Positions 7,775 to 15,300 of a DNA stretch of 15,300 nucleotides are shown piece after piece. Origin of the DNA: Mageeibacillus sp. UBA5436 (GTDB lineage Bacteria; Bacillota; Clostridia; Saccharofermentanales; DTU023); assembly GCA_002427545.1 (NCBI GenBank), contig DIRM01000028.1:31408-46707 (forward strand), written 5' to 3'. Each line of letters opens with the position of its first letter. Position 1 is the first letter of the stretch. Below the pieces are notes generated by a model, which was not told where the DNA came from, made no database searches, and saw nothing but the letters and a program-made list of their open reading frames with translations. Position numbers and translations under genes: made by a program.

Positions 7775-8464
7775 TTAAAAATAACCAGCAGATTTTAAAC
7801 TTATTGTCGCTTTAGCAGATACAATGATGTGATCTAAAACAGGAATATTTAACTCATTGCCAATTTTTGCAATCATTTTAGTTGTTTTAATATCTTCCAT
7901 TGATGGATCTGGCTCGCCACTAGGATGATTATGTGCCAAAATAATACCAGCTGCATTACAACGAACAGCTTCTCGAAATATTTCTTTAGCATCAATTTGT
8001 ATAGATTTTACATCACCAGTTGCAACTTGCACTGAACGAATTAATTTTTGTTTTATATTCAAAAGAGCAACATGAAATTCTTCTCTTGGTAAATATTTTA
8101 AACGGTTATTAAAATAAGCAATGGCATTGCTAGAATTATGCAAATCTTCTTTTTCTTCATTCTTAACAAAATGTTGAATGCGTTTTCCCAATTCTATTGC
8201 AGCATGAAGTCGTATTGATTTAACGCGGCCGATACCATCAACGGTTTGTAATTCTTCTAAACTTGCTAGATTTAAAAACTCTAAATTTTCAACTTTTTTT
8301 AATAATTCCATGGCTACTTCTAATGATGTTTTTCCATTGATACCACTAGAAATAATGATGGCAATTAATTCTGCATCTGATAAAACGCCTGAACCATATT
8401 GTTCCATTTTTTCATATGGTCTTTCTAGTTCAGGCCATTCATTCATAGTCAATTTCTGTTTCAC
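7775..8464 (-). CDS. radC: RadC family JAB/MPN-domain protein
   Basis: This 229-residue protein is normal length for RadC. An N-terminal helix-hairpin-helix region (about 10-95, with LSDAELIAIIISSG and TVDGIGRVKSIRLHAAIELGKR) is followed by a C-terminal JAB-type metallo domain. The metal motif HNHPSGEPDPSMED is near residues 178-191, and NAAGIILAHNHPSG precedes it. RadC was once linked to DNA repair, but that link was withdrawn for E. coli, and its function is unsettled; a metal-dependent protease or nuclease-like activity is assumed from the fold. In Firmicutes radC often sits just upstream of mreBCD, as here. The longest start is GTG at 8464, but ribosome sites are weak; the in-frame ATG at 8446 (residue 7) is a plausible alternative that loses no conserved sequence. 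Confidence 0.93.
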   Translation of the reverse strand: MKQKLTMNEWPELERPYEKMEQYGSGVLSDAELIAIIISSGINGKTSLEVAMELLKKVENLEFLNLASLEELQTVDGIGRVKSIRLHAAIELGKRIQHFVKNEEKEDLHNSSNAIAYFNNRLKYLPREEFHVALLNIKQKLIRSVQVATGDVKSIQIDAKEIFREAVRCNAAGIILAHNHPSGEPDPSMEDIKTTKMIAKIGNELNIPVLDHIIVSAKATISLKSAGYF

Positions 8465-8501
8465 ATTTTTACTCGCTTTCTGTTTTTTAGAAATAAAGAT
8501 A

Positions 8502-8531
8502 AAAATAATGAATTTAAGATTAACATTTCAA
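8502..8531 (-). promoter_or_regulatory. Candidate promoter for radC-mreCD-mrdA
   Basis: On the minus strand TTGAAA (8531-8526) is followed after 17 bases by TTATTT (8508-8503), or after 18 by TATTTT. It lies in the 138-base gap between asnS and radC, about 40 bases before the radC start. The -35 is good and the -10 poor in a very AT-rich background, so the call is tentative. Confidence 0.4.
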
Positions 8532-8602
8532 TTTTTAATAATTCTTATAAAAATTAACTAGTTCAACTTCTTATTAAGTTAAATCATATCAGTTTTATAT
8601 CA

Positions 8603-9997
8603 TCAATATTCAGCATGTCCTACAGTTCTTGCAAACGGCAAAACATCACGGATATTATTAACACCGGTTAAATACATAATCATTCTCTCAAAGCCAAGAC
8701 CAAAACCAGCATGTTTAACACTTCCATATTTTCTTAAGTCTAAATACCAAGAATATTCTTTTTCTTCTAAGTCCAATTCTTGAATACGCTTAATTAATTT
8801 TTCATAATCTTCTTCTCTTTGACTACCGCCAACAATCTCACCAATTCCAGGTACAAGGCAATCCAATGCGGCCACTGTTTTACCGTCAGGATTCAATTTC
8901 ATGTAAAAAGCTTTTATTTCTTTAGGATAATCAGTAACAAAAACAGGTCCCTTGAAAACTTTTTCAGTTAAATATCTTTCATGCTCTGTTTGTAAATCAA
9001 TACCCCAAGAAACTGGATATTCAAATTTTTGTTTGGCTTTTTCTAATTCTTTAATTGCCTCGGTATAGGTGATAAAAGCAAATTTACTATTAGCCACCAA
9101 GTTGAGACGTTCTAATAAGCCTTTGTCCACAAATTGATTGAAGAATTCCATCTCTTCTGGGCAAGTTTTAAGCACATGATTGATAATGGCTTTAATCATT
9201 GCTTCCGCTAAATTGGCACAATCATTAAGATCTGCAAAAGCAATCTCTGGCTCTATCATCCAGAATTCAGCTGCATGTCTAGCCGTATTAGAATTTTCCG
9301 CTCTAAAGGTTGGCCCAAATGTATAAACATTTCGAAATGCCATTGCAAAAGCTTCCGCTGCTAATTGACCACTCACAGTTAAATTGGTTTTTTTACCAAA
9401 AAAGTCTTTTTTATAATTTATTTCACCATCATCTAATAAAGGTGGATTTTGAGGATTAATGGTTGTAACATGAAACATTTCGCCTGCACCTTCTGCATCG
9501 CTAGATGTAATAATTGGTGTATGAACATAGACGAAATTTTGCTCATGGAAAAAATTATGAATAGCAAAAGATGCTTCTGATCGAACTTTAAAAACAGCTG
9601 AAAATAAATTAGTACGAGGCCTTAAATGGGCTATTGTTCTCAAAAATTCAGGTGAATGTCTTTTGGGCTGTAAAGGATAGTCTTCTGGTGAATTGCCTTC
9701 TATAATAACTTCTTTTGCTTTCATCTCAAATGGTTGTTTGGCATCAGGTGTCAAGGTGATTTTCCCATTTATCGTAACAGCAGCTCCATTACCTATTTTG
9801 GCAATTTGTTCATAATTTTCACTATATTCTCTTTCAAATACAATTTGTAGAGGTTTAAAAAAAGTGCCATCATTTAACATGATAAAGCCAAAATTTTTCT
9901 GTTCTCTAATTGTTCTTATCCAACCACCAACCGTGACTTCCTGTTCTGCATATTTTTCTGGATCATGATATAGGTCATGAATCAATGTATAAGACAT
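8603..9997 (-). CDS. asnS: Asparagine--tRNA ligase
   Basis: This is a class IIb aminoacyl-tRNA synthetase of 464 residues, the usual bacterial AsnRS length, charging tRNA-Asn in the cytosol. The N-terminal OB-fold anticodon-binding domain spans about residues 5-105 (VTVGGWIRTIREQKNFGFI). The catalytic domain shows FRAENSNTARHAAEFWMIEPE (motif 2, 231-251) and GFGLGFERMIMYLTGVNNIRD (motif 3, 431-451). Its possession suggests direct asparaginylation rather than only the amidotransferase route. The ATG at 9997 has an ideal AGGAGG four bases upstream. It lies 41 bases after the SEC-C gene and probably shares that gene's promoter. The leader in front of asnS has no room for a T-box. Asn rather than Asp specificity is supported by overall similarity to AsnS and by the residues around motif 2. 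Confidence 0.96.
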   Translation of the reverse strand: MSYTLIHDLYHDPEKYAEQEVTVGGWIRTIREQKNFGFIMLNDGTFFKPLQIVFEREYSENYEQIAKIGNGAAVTINGKITLTPDAKQPFEMKAKEVIIEGNSPEDYPLQPKRHSPEFLRTIAHLRPRTNLFSAVFKVRSEASFAIHNFFHEQNFVYVHTPIITSSDAEGAGEMFHVTTINPQNPPLLDDGEINYKKDFFGKKTNLTVSGQLAAEAFAMAFRNVYTFGPTFRAENSNTARHAAEFWMIEPEIAFADLNDCANLAEAMIKAIINHVLKTCPEEMEFFNQFVDKGLLERLNLVANSKFAFITYTEAIKELEKAKQKFEYPVSWGIDLQTEHERYLTEKVFKGPVFVTDYPKEIKAFYMKLNPDGKTVAALDCLVPGIGEIVGGSQREEDYEKLIKRIQELDLEEKEYSWYLDLRKYGSVKHAGFGLGFERMIMYLTGVNNIRDVLPFARTVGHAEY

Positions 9998-10038
9998 TTT
10001 GCCTCCTCATCTTGCTTTATCTTTATTTATAATATTTT

Positions 10039-10542
10039 TTATTTTCCACAACATTTTTTATATTTTTTACCCGAACCACATGGGCAAGGATCATTTCTAC
10101 CAACTTTTTCTGAATGAGCAATTTTTGATTGTCGCCAATCAAAAAGCATTTGCTGTTGTTCTTCTGGTGAAATAATATTATCCCAATCTTTAATTGTATA
10201 AAGCCAATCTGCTTTTGAATCATGCATTGATATAAATAATTTAGTGAAATCAATTTCTAAATTGATTTCACTGTTATCATCAATTTCCTCTAAATCCAAA
10301 TTATTTTTCAAACTTGAATTAATACCATCAAGGAAACCTATAAAAATAATAGGTTTATTTTGAAATCCTAATTGTTTTTGTAAATCAACAAAATTTCCTT
10401 TTAAGCTTTGTTTGGGATCTGCTAGAATTTTCTCATAAGCAGCTGTTTCTAATTTATAATACAAATCAATCTCTGCTAAATTTTGCTGTTGACTTTGTTG
10501 ATCTTGAAACATAGCGTTCCATTGTTTTAAATAAGAACTCAT
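10039..10542 (-). CDS. SEC-C zinc-motif protein of unknown function
   Basis: This is a 167-residue protein with two parts. The C-terminal 20 residues are a textbook SEC-C motif (C153, C155, C164, C165 in the pattern CPCGSGKKYKKCC), the zinc-binding module best known from the tail of SecA, where it contacts SecB and ribosomes. Residues 1-145 are a mainly helical, Gln-rich and acidic region (FIGFLDGINSSL near 67-78, then a DLEEIDDNSEINLEIDF stretch) that I do not recognise. It is not SecA: no helicase domain is present. The ATG at 10542 has AGGAAAT upstream and a strong promoter, and asnS follows 41 bases downstream. A ribosome- or protein-binding adaptor is a guess based only on the SEC-C tail. 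Confidence 0.85.
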   Translation of the reverse strand: MSSYLKQWNAMFQDQQSQQQNLAEIDLYYKLETAAYEKILADPKQSLKGNFVDLQKQLGFQNKPIIFIGFLDGINSSLKNNLDLEEIDDNSEINLEIDFTKLFISMHDSKADWLYTIKDWDNIISPEEQQQMLFDWRQSKIAHSEKVGRNDPCPCGSGKKYKKCCGK

Positions 10543-10573
10543 ATTTATTTCCTTTCACGTTAATTAAGTTTAG

Positions 10574-10603
10574 ATTATAGTTCAGAATGAATTTGGCCGT
10601 CAA
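10574..10603 (-). promoter_or_regulatory. Strong sigma-A-type promoter for SEC-C gene and asnS
   Basis: On the minus strand TTGACG (10603-10598) and a perfect TATAAT (10579-10574) are 18 bases apart, the closest consensus match found in this window. It begins four bases after the holA stop codon and lies about 30 bases before the SEC-C start. It should drive the SEC-C gene and asnS independently of comEC-holA. No hairpin terminator for holA was seen, so read-through is possible. Confidence 0.85.
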
Positions 10604-10606
10604 ACT

Positions 10607-11665
10607 TTAACTTCTATTGGCAAACGTCAAACTGGATTTAATTAATAAAGTTTCAAATGATAAACGATCTTCCATTAACCCTTTTTTGACTTGCCAATCT
10701 GATAAAAAGCATTGATGATATAGAAATTCTAAATCTGACATTTTTAATGAATTTATTTGCTGCATTAATTTTTTTGCAGCATAGGGATGAATTTTGGCTT
10801 GTTTAATTAAATCTCTTTCATTTTGTAATTCTTTGGCACAAATTAATTGTTTAATATGTCGATTAAACATAAAACGAATTAAAGGTAAAGGTTCTTTATT
10901 CATTAATAAAATATTTAAAAGACGTAAAGCTTCTTTTGCTCTCCCTCTAGCTATTGCCTCTGTTAATTGAAAAATATTGCCATTAATATCTGGACGACAA
11001 ACAAAATTAATCATATTTAAATCAATTCCAGATTTTTCTGCATTTTGTGCATATAAAATGACTTTATACATTTCTTGCCTAATCTCTGTCATGCTTGACT
11101 CGCAACGACCAATTAAAGCTTCCGCCGCTTCCTTCGTAATTTTCAAATTAGATTTTTGAGCTTGCGCTTGTATCCATTGAAGTAAAACATTAAATTCTTC
11201 TTTTTGAATCTCTACCAAAATCAAATCATTCTTTTCCAAATTATTAAGCAGAGATTTTTTTCTAGCATCAATACCCTCTTCTATAAAAACGAGACAGCAA
11301 TAGGGATTTAACAAGGATAATATTTCTTCAAATTCAGCAATATTTTTCTTTTGTTCTTCATTTTTTCCTTTTTCTGCTGTCGAAAAAAGATGACTATTTT
11401 CAACGATAATCACCTTTCGTTCAGAAAGAAAAGCTGGTGTTTGCAGCTCTTGCTTAATACGTAGCAAATCTTGGCTTGTAATCATGCTATCAATCTTAAT
11501 GCGAATTAAATCTATATCTTGCATTTCTGCTGGAATAAATTTTGAGATAATCATATCTATCAATTGATTGATTAAATATTTTTCTTCGCCATAAAACAGA
11601 TAACCTTGATGCCAGTTCTCTTGTTTCATCTCTGATCTAATATTTCGATAATTTAATTTTTGCAT
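10607..11665 (-). CDS. holA: DNA polymerase III delta subunit
   Basis: This is the clamp-loader subunit that opens the beta sliding clamp. At 352 residues it has the family's usual length. The N-terminal AAA+-like domain begins with GYLFYGEEKYLINQLID (21-37), the degenerate P-loop region seen in delta; FLSERKVIIVENSHLF (79-94) and the IEEGIDARKKSLLN region (128-141) follow. The C-terminal collar domain includes NGNIFQLTEAIARGRAKEALRLL (229-251) and PLIRFMFNRHIKQL (260-273), both characteristic of HolA. The gene begins 25 bases after comEC; comEC followed by holA is a common Firmicutes order, although the usual rpsT neighbour is not here. The ATG at 11665 has no good Shine-Dalgarno, so expression may be low. 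Confidence 0.93.
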   Translation of the reverse strand: MQKLNYRNIRSEMKQENWHQGYLFYGEEKYLINQLIDMIISKFIPAEMQDIDLIRIKIDSMITSQDLLRIKQELQTPAFLSERKVIIVENSHLFSTAEKGKNEEQKKNIAEFEEILSLLNPYCCLVFIEEGIDARKKSLLNNLEKNDLILVEIQKEEFNVLLQWIQAQAQKSNLKITKEAAEALIGRCESSMTEIRQEMYKVILYAQNAEKSGIDLNMINFVCRPDINGNIFQLTEAIARGRAKEALRLLNILLMNKEPLPLIRFMFNRHIKQLICAKELQNERDLIKQAKIHPYAAKKLMQQINSLKMSDLEFLYHQCFLSDWQVKKGLMEDRLSFETLLIKSSLTFANRS

Positions 11666-11690
11666 ATTTCTATATTCTGATTATAATCTA

Positions 11691-14114
11691 TCATTCTAAA
11701 TAGCTTTTCAATTGCCATTCACGATTTTTATATTTTAACATAACCGCCCCATTAATATCGGTTCTTCGTATTTTAATATTTTCATTTTCCAAAGTTTCTA
11801 ATACTTTTTGATTTGGATGTCCATAATTATTATATCCTACAGAAATTATGGCATATTGCGGTTTAACTTTTTTTATAAAATCCTTTGATGACGATGTTTT
11901 TGAGCCATGATGTGCAACTTTAAGAATATCTGCCTCCAAAAGATTGTGGTTAATATCATCTTGATTAGCTGAATTTAAATCATATAAGATTTGCATTTCT
12001 ACTGTTTCATCTATGTCTCCTGTAAAAAGTAATTTTAAGCCTTCGATTTTAAGTTTAAAACAAAGACTCTCTTGATTTGAATTACTTTGTTTTAGATTTT
12101 CTTTAGGTGAAAAATATATGATTTCAATATCTAATCCAATAAAGTTCATTTGATCATCAAAAATTTGATAATTAAGCTTTTGTTTTTCACATAATTGCAT
12201 TATTTGATTTTGCATGGTTATTTCATTTTGAGAATATTCTGAAATATTATTTGATGAGACCTTTGGTACATAAATTTGCTTAATTAAACGATGCTCTAAT
12301 AAATCAATAAAACCTCCAATATGATCTTGATCAAAATGACTAAAAATCGCATAATCGATTTTTTTAATACCCAAAGAGTCCATCGCTGGCATAATCACCT
12401 GATAGCCTTTATTAATATTACCTGCATCAATCAAAATACTTTTTTTATCTGGAGAAATAATTAAGCAAGAATCCCCTTGACCCACATCAAGGAAATAAAT
12501 CTCCCATGTTCTTTGCCTAATTTGCCATATATTAAGGAAAATAAAAATGCTCAAAACAAGTGCTATATAACGCTTTCTATCAATCTTTATTGATATTCTA
12601 TTTCCTCGTAGATGTCTTAAAATATAGATTAGTATAAAAGCAAAAAACAATGCTAAACAAAAAACAAGCATAATAATGGAAATATCATAACCATTTCTCA
12701 CAAAATAATTTGCAATACTAGAATTGGCAATAAATTCTAAACTCGCTAAAAATCCATCAATCAGCCAATTACACAATTTAAGTATCTTTATGATAAATGG
12801 AATGGGTACAAAAATATTTATTAAAAATAATATAAAACTAAAATAAGCAATAAGAAATGAAAATAGTAATGGAAAATATAGCAAGGAATTAAGAATAATG
12901 TTGGAAATTTGCCATTGATTAAAATGTAATATTAGAAAAGGTAATAAAGAGATTTGAATAATAGCTGATAAAGCTATACTTTTTAATTTAGGATATTTTA
13001 TTAATAATGACGATTTATTTAACCAAGGAATCATTTGATATATGATTAAAGCCGCAAAAAAACTCAATTGAAACCCTACTCGAAATAAAATCAATGGATC
13101 AAATAAAAGAAACAAGCCAAAAACAATAAGTAAAAGACTTTGTTTTGAAACATACCAGCCATTTTTCAAAAATATAATTTCAAAGACATAAATAAATGTG
13201 GTTCTTAATAAACCGATAGGAGCATCTGTTAACCAAAGAAAAATCAAGATAAAGGGCAAGGTTAAGAATAATCGATTAAGTGGTTTTTGCTTGTCAATTT
13301 TGGCTAAATGAGCAATTGGAAACAAAAACAGCCCAAAATGAAAGCCAGAAACAGCTAAAATATGCTGTAGTCCTAAATTATTAAAATCTTTTTTAGTTTC
13401 TGTTGATAAATACTGTTTTTGACCAAAACCGAGACTCAATAAAAAGTTTGTTGCTCTAGTACTGAATGTTGTTTCCAAAAAATCATGAAATTGCTGATAA
13501 AAATAAGTCTTATCAAATATCGAATGAGCCCTTTTTATAATTTTAAAATCCTGATTATATTCATTCTTATTTTTTATGAAATTTATTTTTGCAAAGCAAT
13601 TATATTGTTTTAAAAAAGCTGCTTCATCAAAACCGCCCGGATTTCTTTGTTTATCCGGAAATTCTATTATAAAATTTCCTGCTATTTTTTTTAATTCTTT
13701 TTGTTCTGAATTAAGCCAAATCGCTATATTTTGTTTTTTATTGGTTTTAAATAGAGTTAAAACATTTCCATTTTGAGATTTAAGGATCTCTTCTTTTCTT
13801 TCTAACTCTAAATATACTTTCTGATCCGTATTATTTAGAATGGTCAAGGCTTGATTTCTGAAAAAAAATGCCCTTAATCCTAAACATAGTACTATGATAC
13901 TGATGACTGCAAAGAATTTTTTATCAAAACTTGATAGATAATCAAAAGAGAAAAAATACAATAAAATATAGAGAATAAAGAATATAATAAATAACCAAAA
14001 TTTCTCTGCTCCAAAATAAATAAAAAGACATGAGAGAAAGACAAATTGTTTTAACCCCCATCTTTCAGCCATAAAAATAAAACTAATACTTCTTTTAAGC
14101 AAATTAGTATCCAT
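11691..14114 (-). CDS. comEC: ComEC/Rec2-type DNA-uptake channel protein
   Basis: This is a polytopic membrane protein that carries single-stranded DNA into the cell during transformation. Its 807 residues are full length. The N-terminal part has membrane segments (about 20-85) and the DUF4131-type soluble domain (about 95-195, with NPGGFDEAAFLKQY at 158-171). The Competence channel domain follows (about 225-500; HILAVSGFHFG at 251-261, then several hydrophobic helices). A further helix at about 516-530 leads to the C-terminal metallo-beta-lactamase-like domain with DVGQGDS (543-549), SHFDQDH (592-598), TGD (698-700), HHGS (735-738) and GHP (765-767), all intact. Complete domains suggest that uptake is or recently was functional. 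The ATG at 14114 has no ribosome site; M15 is an alternative start. holA follows 25 bases downstream. Confidence 0.93.
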   Translation of the reverse strand: MDTNLLKRSISFIFMAERWGLKQFVFLSCLFIYFGAEKFWLFIIFFILYILLYFFSFDYLSSFDKKFFAVISIIVLCLGLRAFFFRNQALTILNNTDQKVYLELERKEEILKSQNGNVLTLFKTNKKQNIAIWLNSEQKELKKIAGNFIIEFPDKQRNPGGFDEAAFLKQYNCFAKINFIKNKNEYNQDFKIIKRAHSIFDKTYFYQQFHDFLETTFSTRATNFLLSLGFGQKQYLSTETKKDFNNLGLQHILAVSGFHFGLFLFPIAHLAKIDKQKPLNRLFLTLPFILIFLWLTDAPIGLLRTTFIYVFEIIFLKNGWYVSKQSLLLIVFGLFLLFDPLILFRVGFQLSFFAALIIYQMIPWLNKSSLLIKYPKLKSIALSAIIQISLLPFLILHFNQWQISNIILNSLLYFPLLFSFLIAYFSFILFLINIFVPIPFIIKILKLCNWLIDGFLASLEFIANSSIANYFVRNGYDISIIMLVFCLALFFAFILIYILRHLRGNRISIKIDRKRYIALVLSIFIFLNIWQIRQRTWEIYFLDVGQGDSCLIISPDKKSILIDAGNINKGYQVIMPAMDSLGIKKIDYAIFSHFDQDHIGGFIDLLEHRLIKQIYVPKVSSNNISEYSQNEITMQNQIMQLCEKQKLNYQIFDDQMNFIGLDIEIIYFSPKENLKQSNSNQESLCFKLKIEGLKLLFTGDIDETVEMQILYDLNSANQDDINHNLLEADILKVAHHGSKTSSSKDFIKKVKPQYAIISVGYNNYGHPNQKVLETLENENIKIRRTDINGAVMLKYKNREWQLKSYLE

Positions 14115-14214
14115 GAAAATATTATGCTTAATAAGTTGAATTGGATTTAATAAATTTATATATAAAAATCAGTAATTTTGAGATTATTTATGAAATCACA
14201 AATTGATATAAATA

Positions 14215-14253
14215 GATAAAAATTGAAGATTATTCATATGACATCTTCAATTT
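14215..14253 (-). terminator. Intrinsic terminator after engB
   Basis: On the minus strand an 11-base-pair perfect stem, AAATTGAAGAT (14253-14243) with ATCTTCAATTT (14230-14220), encloses a 12-base loop, and the 3' arm continues into a T-rich tail (TTTTTATC). It begins 40 bases after the engB stop. The stem is AT-rich, so strength is uncertain, but its length and position fit a terminator between engB and comEC. The rest of the 178-base gap holds no further gene. Confidence 0.65.
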
Positions 14254-14292
14254 ATGAAGCTATTAATTTTTATTTTGACGCCTGTTTATTTT

Positions 14293-14892
14293 TTATTGAT
14301 TCATTAGAACCGTTTCCATAGCTGATTTCATTTGATCTAAGCCCAATTTTTTCTCTGAAGAAACAATAATTGGATTAAAATGTTCCTGCAAGTTTTGATG
14401 CAAATGACTTTTGATTAAATCTACTTGTTTTTTAATTTGTGTTTTTTTCAATTTATCTGCTTTCGTTAGGACAATCAAATAAGGAATACCTGCATAATCC
14501 AGCCATTCCAACATTTCTATATCATATTGTCCCGGTTTATGGCGAATATCAATCAATTGCACGATCATATGAATTTTTTGTGAATTTAAATAAGAATCTG
14601 TTAAAGCAGAAAATTCTTCTATTTCTTTTTGTGAAGTCTTGGCGAAGCCATACCCTGGTAAATCAACCAAATAGAATTTATCATCTACATTAAAAAAGAT
14701 GACTTGTTTCGTTTTTCCAGGATTTTTTCCTATTCTTGCTAATTTAGAGTTTTGGCAAAGTGCATTAATTAATGATGATTTGCCAACATTTGATTTCCCT
14801 GAAATTGCAATTTGAGGTAAGTTGTTTTTGGGGAACTGCTCCTTAAAGCCAGCGACTTGCGCTAATTTTGTATTTTGATAATTTATTTTCAT
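14293..14892 (-). CDS. engB: Ribosome biogenesis GTP-binding protein EngB/YsxC
   Basis: This is a small TRAFAC-class GTPase (199 residues, normal length) needed for late assembly of the large ribosomal subunit. The G motifs are complete: G1 GKSNVGKS (32-39), G2 around T61 in GKTKQVIFF, G3 DLPG (77-80, in DLPGYGFAK), G4 TKAD (143-146) and G5 SSE (168-170). NPGKTKQ is the characteristic EngB switch I sequence. The ATG at 14892 is the only sensible start; an AGAGAGG lies upstream at longer than ideal spacing (about 13 bases). It is transcribed divergently from the PRPP synthetase gene and appears to be monocistronic, with a hairpin terminator downstream. In many Firmicutes engB follows lon or clpX; neither is next to it here. 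Confidence 0.96.
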   Translation of the reverse strand: MKINYQNTKLAQVAGFKEQFPKNNLPQIAISGKSNVGKSSLINALCQNSKLARIGKNPGKTKQVIFFNVDDKFYLVDLPGYGFAKTSQKEIEEFSALTDSYLNSQKIHMIVQLIDIRHKPGQYDIEMLEWLDYAGIPYLIVLTKADKLKKTQIKKQVDLIKSHLHQNLQEHFNPIIVSSEKKLGLDQMKSAMETVLMNQ

Positions 14893-14898
14893 TTCGTT

Positions 14899-14927
14899 TT
14901 GTATACCTCTCTAAACATTGTTATAAT
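14899..14927 (+). promoter_or_regulatory. Promoter for the PRPP synthetase gene (extended -10)
   Basis: On the plus strand TTGTAT (14899-14904) and a perfect TATAAT (14922-14927) are 17 bases apart, and the TG at 14919-14920 makes an extended -10. The transcript would begin near 14934, leaving a leader of about 30 bases with GAGGTG just before the ATG. The -10 overlaps that of the oppositely directed engB promoter. Confidence 0.8.
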
Positions 14928-14951
14928 AATTCTACATGATTAAGATAGCAA
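14923..14951 (-). promoter_or_regulatory. Divergent promoter for engB
   Basis: On the minus strand TTGCTA (14951-14946) and TATTAT (14928-14923) are 17 bases apart. The predicted start is near 14916, giving an engB leader of about 25 bases. Its -10 occupies nearly the same bases as the -10 of the plus-strand promoter, so only one polymerase should be able to open this site at a time. Confidence 0.6.
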
Positions 14952-14962
14952 GCGAGGTGTAT

Positions 14963-15300
14963 ATGGCAAACTCTAGTAATGATTCGAGCTCATTTACTCG
15001 AACAGATTTATTAGTTTTAAAAAATTACGATGATAAAATTTTAAAACCAATAGGTCCTATAGCTATTATTAGTGATCAACTCGATTCCGTACTTTCGGAT
15101 TCAATTAACTTTCATTTGCGCAATCGCCGCTCTATAACGATTAATGAACATCCAGAACAAAAATCTATACCAGGCTATTATCGTACCGATTATAGAATAC
15201 CAGTATCTTTAGAAAGATTTCATTCCGGAGAAGGTAAATCTATTATATCAGAATCTGTACGTGGACATGATCTCTTTATCATTACTGATGTTTTAAATTA
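14963..15300 (+). CDS. prs: Ribose-phosphate pyrophosphokinase, 5' part cut by window edge
   Basis: This is the first 112 residues of a PRPP synthetase, which makes 5-phosphoribosyl diphosphate from ribose 5-phosphate and ATP for nucleotide, His and Trp synthesis. The recognisable block is RFHSGEGKSIISESVRGHD (85-103) followed by LFIITDVLN, matching the SxGE...ESVRGxDVFI segment of PRPP synthetases. The N-terminus is longer and unlike the standard short Prs; this resembles the divergent Clostridia subgroup. The ATP- and PRPP-binding loops lie beyond the right edge, so activity cannot be judged. The ATG at 14963 is preceded by GAGGTG at good spacing and an extended -10 promoter. It diverges from engB and is the only plus-strand gene here. 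Another member of the PRPP-synthetase-like family is the main alternative. Confidence 0.8.
   Translation, partial: MANSSNDSSSFTRTDLLVLKNYDDKILKPIGPIAIISDQLDSVLSDSINFHLRNRRSITINEHPEQKSIPGYYRTDYRIPVSLERFHSGEGKSIISESVRGHDLFIITDVLN

Noticed and set aside
8310..8561. Plus-strand open frame overlapping the radC start and upstream gap
   Set aside because: Most of it is antisense to conserved radC sequence; no promoter or ribosome site was seen.
8563..8582. Inverted repeat after asnS as a terminator
   Set aside because: The stem is seven AT-rich pairs with one G:U, and the T-run on the minus strand is several bases away, so it is too weak to call.
11691..13700. comEC split or frameshifted
   Set aside because: Channel and metallo-beta-lactamase domains lie in one uninterrupted 807-residue frame with all motifs in the usual order.

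Overview
The window is a compact, very AT-rich stretch (about one-third G+C by eye) of a low-GC Firmicutes chromosome, most likely an anaerobic Clostridia member. The reasons are the clostridial-type PheS with a Cys-rich insertion, the radC/mreCD/pbp2/mgsA-type neighbourhood, the comEC-holA pair, AGGAGG-like ribosome sites, and a ribose-phosphate pyrophosphokinase of the divergent type found in gut Clostridia. The genus cannot be told from the sequence. All genes but the last are on the minus strand. No gap between genes exceeds 300 bases; the longest are 2606-2784 and 14115-14292, about 180 bases each. No mobile element, CRISPR array, rRNA or tRNA was seen.

In minus-strand transcription order (high to low coordinates): engB (14892-14293), ending in a hairpin terminator; comEC-holA (14114-10607); a SEC-C zinc-motif protein and asnS (10542-8603) behind the best sigma-A-like promoter in the window; radC, then mreC-mreD-mrdA (8464-3938), the lateral-wall synthesis genes; a two-gene unit of a methylglyoxal-synthase-like protein and a metallo-beta-lactamase-fold hydrolase (3841-2785), with its own promoter and terminator; and pheS-pheT (2605 to the window edge, pheT incomplete). 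On the plus strand from 14963, diverging from engB, is the start of a PRPP synthetase that runs off the right edge.

Most of this is housekeeping: tRNA charging (PheST, AsnS), replication (HolA), ribosome assembly (EngB), cell shape (MreC, MreD, PBP2), DNA uptake (ComEC) and nucleotide precursor supply (Prs).

The least ordinary part is 2684-3900. The protein there keeps the methylglyoxal synthase fold signature, especially its C-terminal third, but has lost every recognisable catalytic and phosphate-binding motif. It is closely coupled to a glyoxalase-II-like hydrolase whose metal ligands are intact. The pair looks like a repurposed methylglyoxal-pathway locus, with a pseudoenzyme in place of the synthase. 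Also notable are an mre locus with no mreB, rodA or min genes, divergent engB/prs promoters whose -10 elements overlap, and tRNA synthetase genes with leaders too short for a T-box.
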